From an uncultured Erysipelotrichaceae bacterium (GTDB taxonomy: Bacteria > Bacillota_I > Bacilli_A > Erysipelotrichales > Erysipelotrichaceae): a stretch of 9,489 nt of DNA. Numbering within the stretch: position 1 is the first letter of the stretch; each line of letters opens with the position of its first letter. The position numbers and the translations under genes were made by a program. Below the pieces are notes generated by a model. It did not search any database and was not told the DNA's origin. It saw only the letters and a list, made by a program, of their open reading frames with translations. The stretch is taken from assembly GCA_900314345.1 (NCBI GenBank), contig OMUX01000088.1:1-9489 (forward strand), given 5' to 3'. Shown here piece by piece: positions 7,148 through 9,489 of the stretch.

Positions 7148-8293
7148 TCAGGAGAACATCTTCTTGAATCTTGCAAACGGTCCCTTGTCCTGACCGTCCT
7201 GCAGTTCCTTGAGCTGCTGGTAGAGTTCCTTCTCACGGGAAGAAAGCTTCTTGTCGATCTGCACCTTCACCGTGCAGTACTGATCGCCCGGTCTTCCGGT
7301 TCTGACATCCGGGATGCCCTGTCCCTTGAGACGCAGCTGTGTTCCATCCTGTGTGCCTGCCGGAACCTTCATGGATACATCGCCATGAATGGTCGGTACA
7401 TCCAGTGTAGTGCCAAGTGTTGCATCAACTGCTGACAGCGGGATTTCCAGATACACATCCTTGCCGTCACGCACGAACCTGTCATGCGGCTGTACATTGA
7501 TCTCAAGATAGAGATCTCCGTTCGGGCCGCCGTTGACGCCTCTTTCACCCTTGCCGGATACACGCAGGGACTGGCCGGAGTCAATGCCTGCCGGGATCTT
7601 TACCTCAACATTGACATGATTGCGGTTGTATCCCTTGCCGGCACACTTCGGGCATACCTTGCGAATGCGCTTGCCTGTGCCATGGCAGTCCGGACATACG
7701 CTCTGGCTCTGGAATACGCCGAAAGCAGTCCTTGTCTGCTGCATGACAGATCCTGTGCCATGGCAGGTCGGACAGGTATCGATATCCGAAGGACTTGCCG
7801 CTCCTGTTCCATGGCATTGTTCACAAGTTTCATCCACATCCAGGGAAATGTTCTTTTTGGCACCGAAGGCTGCTTCCATGAACGTGATATTCATGCGCAT
7901 TGCCTTGTCGCGTCCTTTGCGCGGGCTTGTATCACTGCGGCTGGAACGGGAGCTTCTGCCGAAGCCTCCCATATCCCCGCCGAAGAAGCTTGAGAAGATA
8001 TCATTCAGATCATCAAAGCCGCCGGAAGTGAATCCTTGATTGAAGCCGCCGTAGCCGCCCTGGGCGCCATCCATTCCGGCAAAGCCGAACTGATCATATG
8101 TCTGCCGCTTCTTGGGATCGGAAAGCACTTCGTAGGCTTCATTGATCTCCTTGAACTTCGCTTCTGCATCGGGTGCCTTGTTCACATCCGGATGATACAT
8201 CTTGGCCAGCTTGCGATAGGCTTTCTTGATCTCATCGTCGCCCGCATCCCTGGATACGCCAAGCACCTCATAGTAATCTCTCTTGTCAGCCAT
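7148..8293 (-). CDS. dnaJ: Chaperone protein DnaJ (Hsp40, class A)
   Basis: A 381-residue co-chaperone that binds unfolded clients and stimulates DnaK ATPase. Domains in order: J domain (about 5-70) with the HPD triad at 34-36; a Gly/Phe-rich region (about 70-112) with a DIF motif at 98-100; a short Ser/Arg-rich linker (113-130); four zinc-binding CxxCxGxG repeats at 157-164, 174-181, 200-207 and 214-221, the last being CPKCAGKG; then two substrate-binding beta domains (about 227-350) and a charged C-terminal helix. This is a full class A protein of normal length. The start is fixed by the typical [14 protein letters not shown]-terminus. Its ribosome site is odd: AGGAGG lies 20 bases upstream, too far, while GAAGGGA lies 11 bases upstream and AAAGGA nearly touches the ATG. 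It lies 75 bp after dnaK. Confidence 0.98.
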   Translation of the reverse strand: MADKRDYYEVLGVSRDAGDDEIKKAYRKLAKMYHPDVNKAPDAEAKFKEINEAYEVLSDPKKRQTYDQFGFAGMDGAQGGYGGFNQGFTSGGFDDLNDIFSSFFGGDMGGFGRSSRSSRSDTSPRKGRDKAMRMNITFMEAAFGAKKNISLDVDETCEQCHGTGAASPSDIDTCPTCHGTGSVMQQTRTAFGVFQSQSVCPDCHGTGKRIRKVCPKCAGKGYNRNHVNVEVKIPAGIDSGQSLRVSGKGERGVNGGPNGDLYLEINVQPHDRFVRDGKDVYLEIPLSAVDATLGTTLDVPTIHGDVSMKVPAGTQDGTQLRLKGQGIPDVRTGRPGDQYCTVKVQIDKKLSSREKELYQQLKELQDGQDKGPFARFKKMFS

Positions 8294-8319
8294 ATCCTTT
8301 ACTGTCCCTTCATCCTCCT
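8294..8319 (-). promoter_or_regulatory. Unusual ribosome-binding region of dnaJ
   Basis: Three purine-rich tracts precede the dnaJ ATG: AGGAGG (8319-8314), GAAGGGA (8311-8305) and AAAGGA (8300-8295). Their 3' ends lie 20, 11 and 1 bases from the ATG, so none has the usual 5-9 base spacing; GAAGGGA is the most usable. AGGAGG is directly followed by a four-codon mini-frame, ATG to TAA (8313-8299), ending 5 bases before dnaJ. The arrangement would be expected to lower dnaJ translation relative to dnaK. Confidence 0.5.
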
Positions 8320-8322
8320 ATG

Positions 8323-8359
8323 AACACAAATTCCCGGAATCACTTCCAGGAATTGTGTT
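8323..8359 (-). other. Stable RNA hairpin between dnaK and dnaJ
   Basis: On the minus-strand transcript AACACAA (8359-8353) and TTCCTGGAA (8352-8344) pair with TTCCGGGAA (8339-8331) and TTGTGTT (8329-8323), giving a 16-bp stem with a single bulged base at 8330 and a GUGA (GNRA class) tetraloop. One pair is G-U; in plus-strand RNA the same position would be a C-A mismatch, which argues for a role in the dnaK-dnaJ transcript. No T run follows on the minus strand, so it is not a standard terminator. A stability or processing element protecting the dnaK 3' end is more likely (inference). Confidence 0.7.
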
Positions 8360-8368
8360 TTGTTTCTT

Positions 8369-9489
8369 TTACTTTGTTTCCTTGAAATCAGCATCGACAA
8401 CATCATCGTTGTTGTTCGTGCTGCCGGTGCTTCCGGTATTGCCTGCATCACCCGGGTTGCCGTTCGGGGCACCCTGGCTTCTGTACATCTGCTCTGCCAT
8501 CGTATTGGCAGCCTGCTCAAGGGCATCCAGCTTTGTCTTCAGGCCGTCCATGTCGTTATGGTCAATGGCTTCCCTGAGTTCATCGCGGAGCTTCTTGACT
8601 TCATCCTTCTGTGCCTGGGACACATTCGGATTGTCGGTCTTGAGTGTTTCGTCGATGGAGTTGATGTAAGCCTCAGCCTTGTTCCTGAGCTCGATCTCTT
8701 CTCTCTTCTTGTCATCGGCAGCCTTGTTTGCCTCAGCTTCCTTGACCATTCTGTCGATTTCAGCATCAGACAGACCGGAAGAGTTCTGGATCGTGATGTG
8801 CTGTTCCTTGTTGGTTCCCTTGTCCTTTGCGGATACCTTTACGATGCCGTTGACATCAATATCGAATGTAACCTCAATCTGCGGAATACCGCGTCTTGCC
8901 GGTGCAATGCCATCGAGCTGGAAGTTGCCCAGTGTCTTGTTGTCGGCAGCCATCGGACGCTCACCCTGCAGGACATGAATGTCAACAGCAGGCTGGTTGT
9001 CGGCAGCAGTGGAGAATACCTGGCTCTTGGAAGTCGGGATTGTGGTGTTTCTCGGAATCAGGACTGTCATGACGCCGCCCAGGGTTTCAATGCCCAGGGA
9101 AAGCGGTGTGACATCGAGCAGCAGGACATCCTTGACATCGCCCTTGATGACGCCGCCCTGGATAGCTGCGCCAATAGCAACGCACTCATCCGGGTTGACG
9201 GACTTGTTCGGCTCCTTGCCAAGCTCTCTTCTGACGGCATCCTGAACAGCCGGGATACGTGTGGAACCGCCGACCAGAAGAACCTGATCCAGATCGGATG
9301 CACTCATCTTTGCGTCAGACAGTGCCTGACGGACCGGTGTCATGGTCTTGTCGACCAGATACTTTGTCATCTTGTCAAACTCAGCTCTTGTCAGCTTGTA
9401 GTCAAGGTTCAGCGCACCGCTGCCATCCTTTGCCATGGCAATGAACGGCAGGGAAATCTCAACCTCGACCATGCCGGACAGATCCTTCT
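8369..9489 (-). CDS. dnaK: Chaperone protein DnaK (Hsp70), N-terminus cut by the window edge
   Basis: The ATP-driven Hsp70 chaperone that holds and folds clients with DnaJ and hands aggregates to ClpB. 372 complete codons are visible; the frame runs unbroken into the right edge, so the methionine at 9472 is internal (KDLSG precedes it). Compared with a usual 600-620 residues, about 240 N-terminal residues are outside the window. Visible parts, counted from that methionine: the end of the nucleotide-binding domain with [11 protein letters not shown] (65-75) and [11 protein letters not shown] (93-103), the interdomain linker [13 protein letters not shown] (115-127), the beta-sandwich substrate domain (about 128-232), the helical lid (about 235-330), and a Gly/Asn/Ser-rich tail ending [11 protein letters not shown]. 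It is the first visible gene of the cluster, followed by a strong hairpin and dnaJ. Confidence 0.98.
   Translation of the reverse strand, partial: KDLSGMVEVEISLPFIAMAKDGSGALNLDYKLTRAEFDKMTKYLVDKTMTPVRQALSDAKMSASDLDQVLLVGGSTRIPAVQDAVRRELGKEPNKSVNPDECVAIGAAIQGGVIKGDVKDVLLLDVTPLSLGIETLGGVMTVLIPRNTTIPTSKSQVFSTAADNQPAVDIHVLQGERPMAADNKTLGNFQLDGIAPARRGIPQIEVTFDIDVNGIVKVSAKDKGTNKEQHITIQNSSGLSDAEIDRMVKEAEANKAADDKKREEIELRNKAEAYINSIDETLKTDNPNVSQAQKDEVKKLRDELREAIDHNDMDGLKTKLDALEQAANTMAEQMYRSQGAPNGNPGDAGNTGSTGSTNNNDDVVDADFKETK

Noticed and set aside
5829..7193. A 454-codon open frame on the plus strand opposite clpB, and another of 307 codons at 4335-5258.
   Set aside because: Both lie antisense to a complete, strongly conserved clpB, have no ribosome site or recognisable domains, and look like a by-product of its codon usage.
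7600..7830. Several near-identical short DNA repeats around CCATGGCA.
   Set aside because: They encode the four CxxCxGxG zinc repeats of DnaJ, which explains the similarity.
8299..8313. ATG-AAG-GGA-CAG-TAA as a real leader peptide gene.
   Set aside because: AGGAGG touches its ATG with no spacing, so initiation there should be poor, and four codons cannot be supported as a gene from sequence alone.
8323..8359. dnaK-dnaJ hairpin as a plus-strand terminator, since T-rich sequence follows it in that direction.
   Set aside because: No plus-strand gene precedes it, the stem has a C-A mismatch on that strand, and the T-rich stretch is interrupted.
8294..8368. Search for CIRCE (HrcA) or CtsR operators near dnaJ and clpB.
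   Set aside because: Neither TTAGCACTC-N9-GAGTGCTAA nor paired AGTCAAA-type repeats are present in the gaps seen; control sites may lie upstream of the cluster, outside the window.

Overview
The window looks like ordinary chromosome from a low-to-moderate GC Gram-positive bacterium (Bacillota). The DnaK tail ends in DVVDADFKE, Shine-Dalgarno sites are strong and AGGAGG-like, and gene types and spacing fit. The mix of genes and roughly even base composition would suit the Erysipelotrichia, but that placement is a guess. I see no mobile elements, tRNA, rRNA or CRISPR arrays. Seven of the eight genes run on the minus strand.

Region 1 (1-2291, minus) is a tight three-gene operon: a LUD-domain protein of the lactate-utilization family, a small three-helix membrane protein, and nicotinate phosphoribosyltransferase (pncB, cut by the left edge). 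Both junctions are 11 bp, and at each the Shine-Dalgarno overlaps or directly abuts the preceding stop codon, so translation is probably coupled. Region 2 (2292-3257) holds a divergent promoter pair and one plus-strand gene, a Cof-type HAD hydrolase whose extended -10 lies so close to the ATG that the mRNA should be leaderless. It ends at a bidirectional terminator shared with the convergent gene. Region 3 (3256-4477, minus) holds a stand-alone left-handed beta-helix protein resembling the acetyltransferase half of GlmU, with its own good promoter, and a multi-helix membrane protein of unknown function.

Region 4 (4545-9489, minus) is a chaperone cluster read as dnaK (N-terminal part outside the window), dnaJ, clpB. 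These three proteins form the bacterial disaggregation machine: DnaJ delivers clients to DnaK, DnaK recruits ClpB through its middle domain, and ClpB threads aggregated chains through its pore. Both intergenic gaps contain RNA hairpins. One is a long GUGA-capped stem between dnaK and dnaJ. The other is an 8-bp stem that includes part of the clpB Shine-Dalgarno and could be a post-transcriptional or thermal control element.

I found no clearly new biological system. The points most worth a second look are these RNA structures, the apparently leaderless HAD gene, the GlmU-like beta-helix protein and the LUD-membrane-pncB operon.
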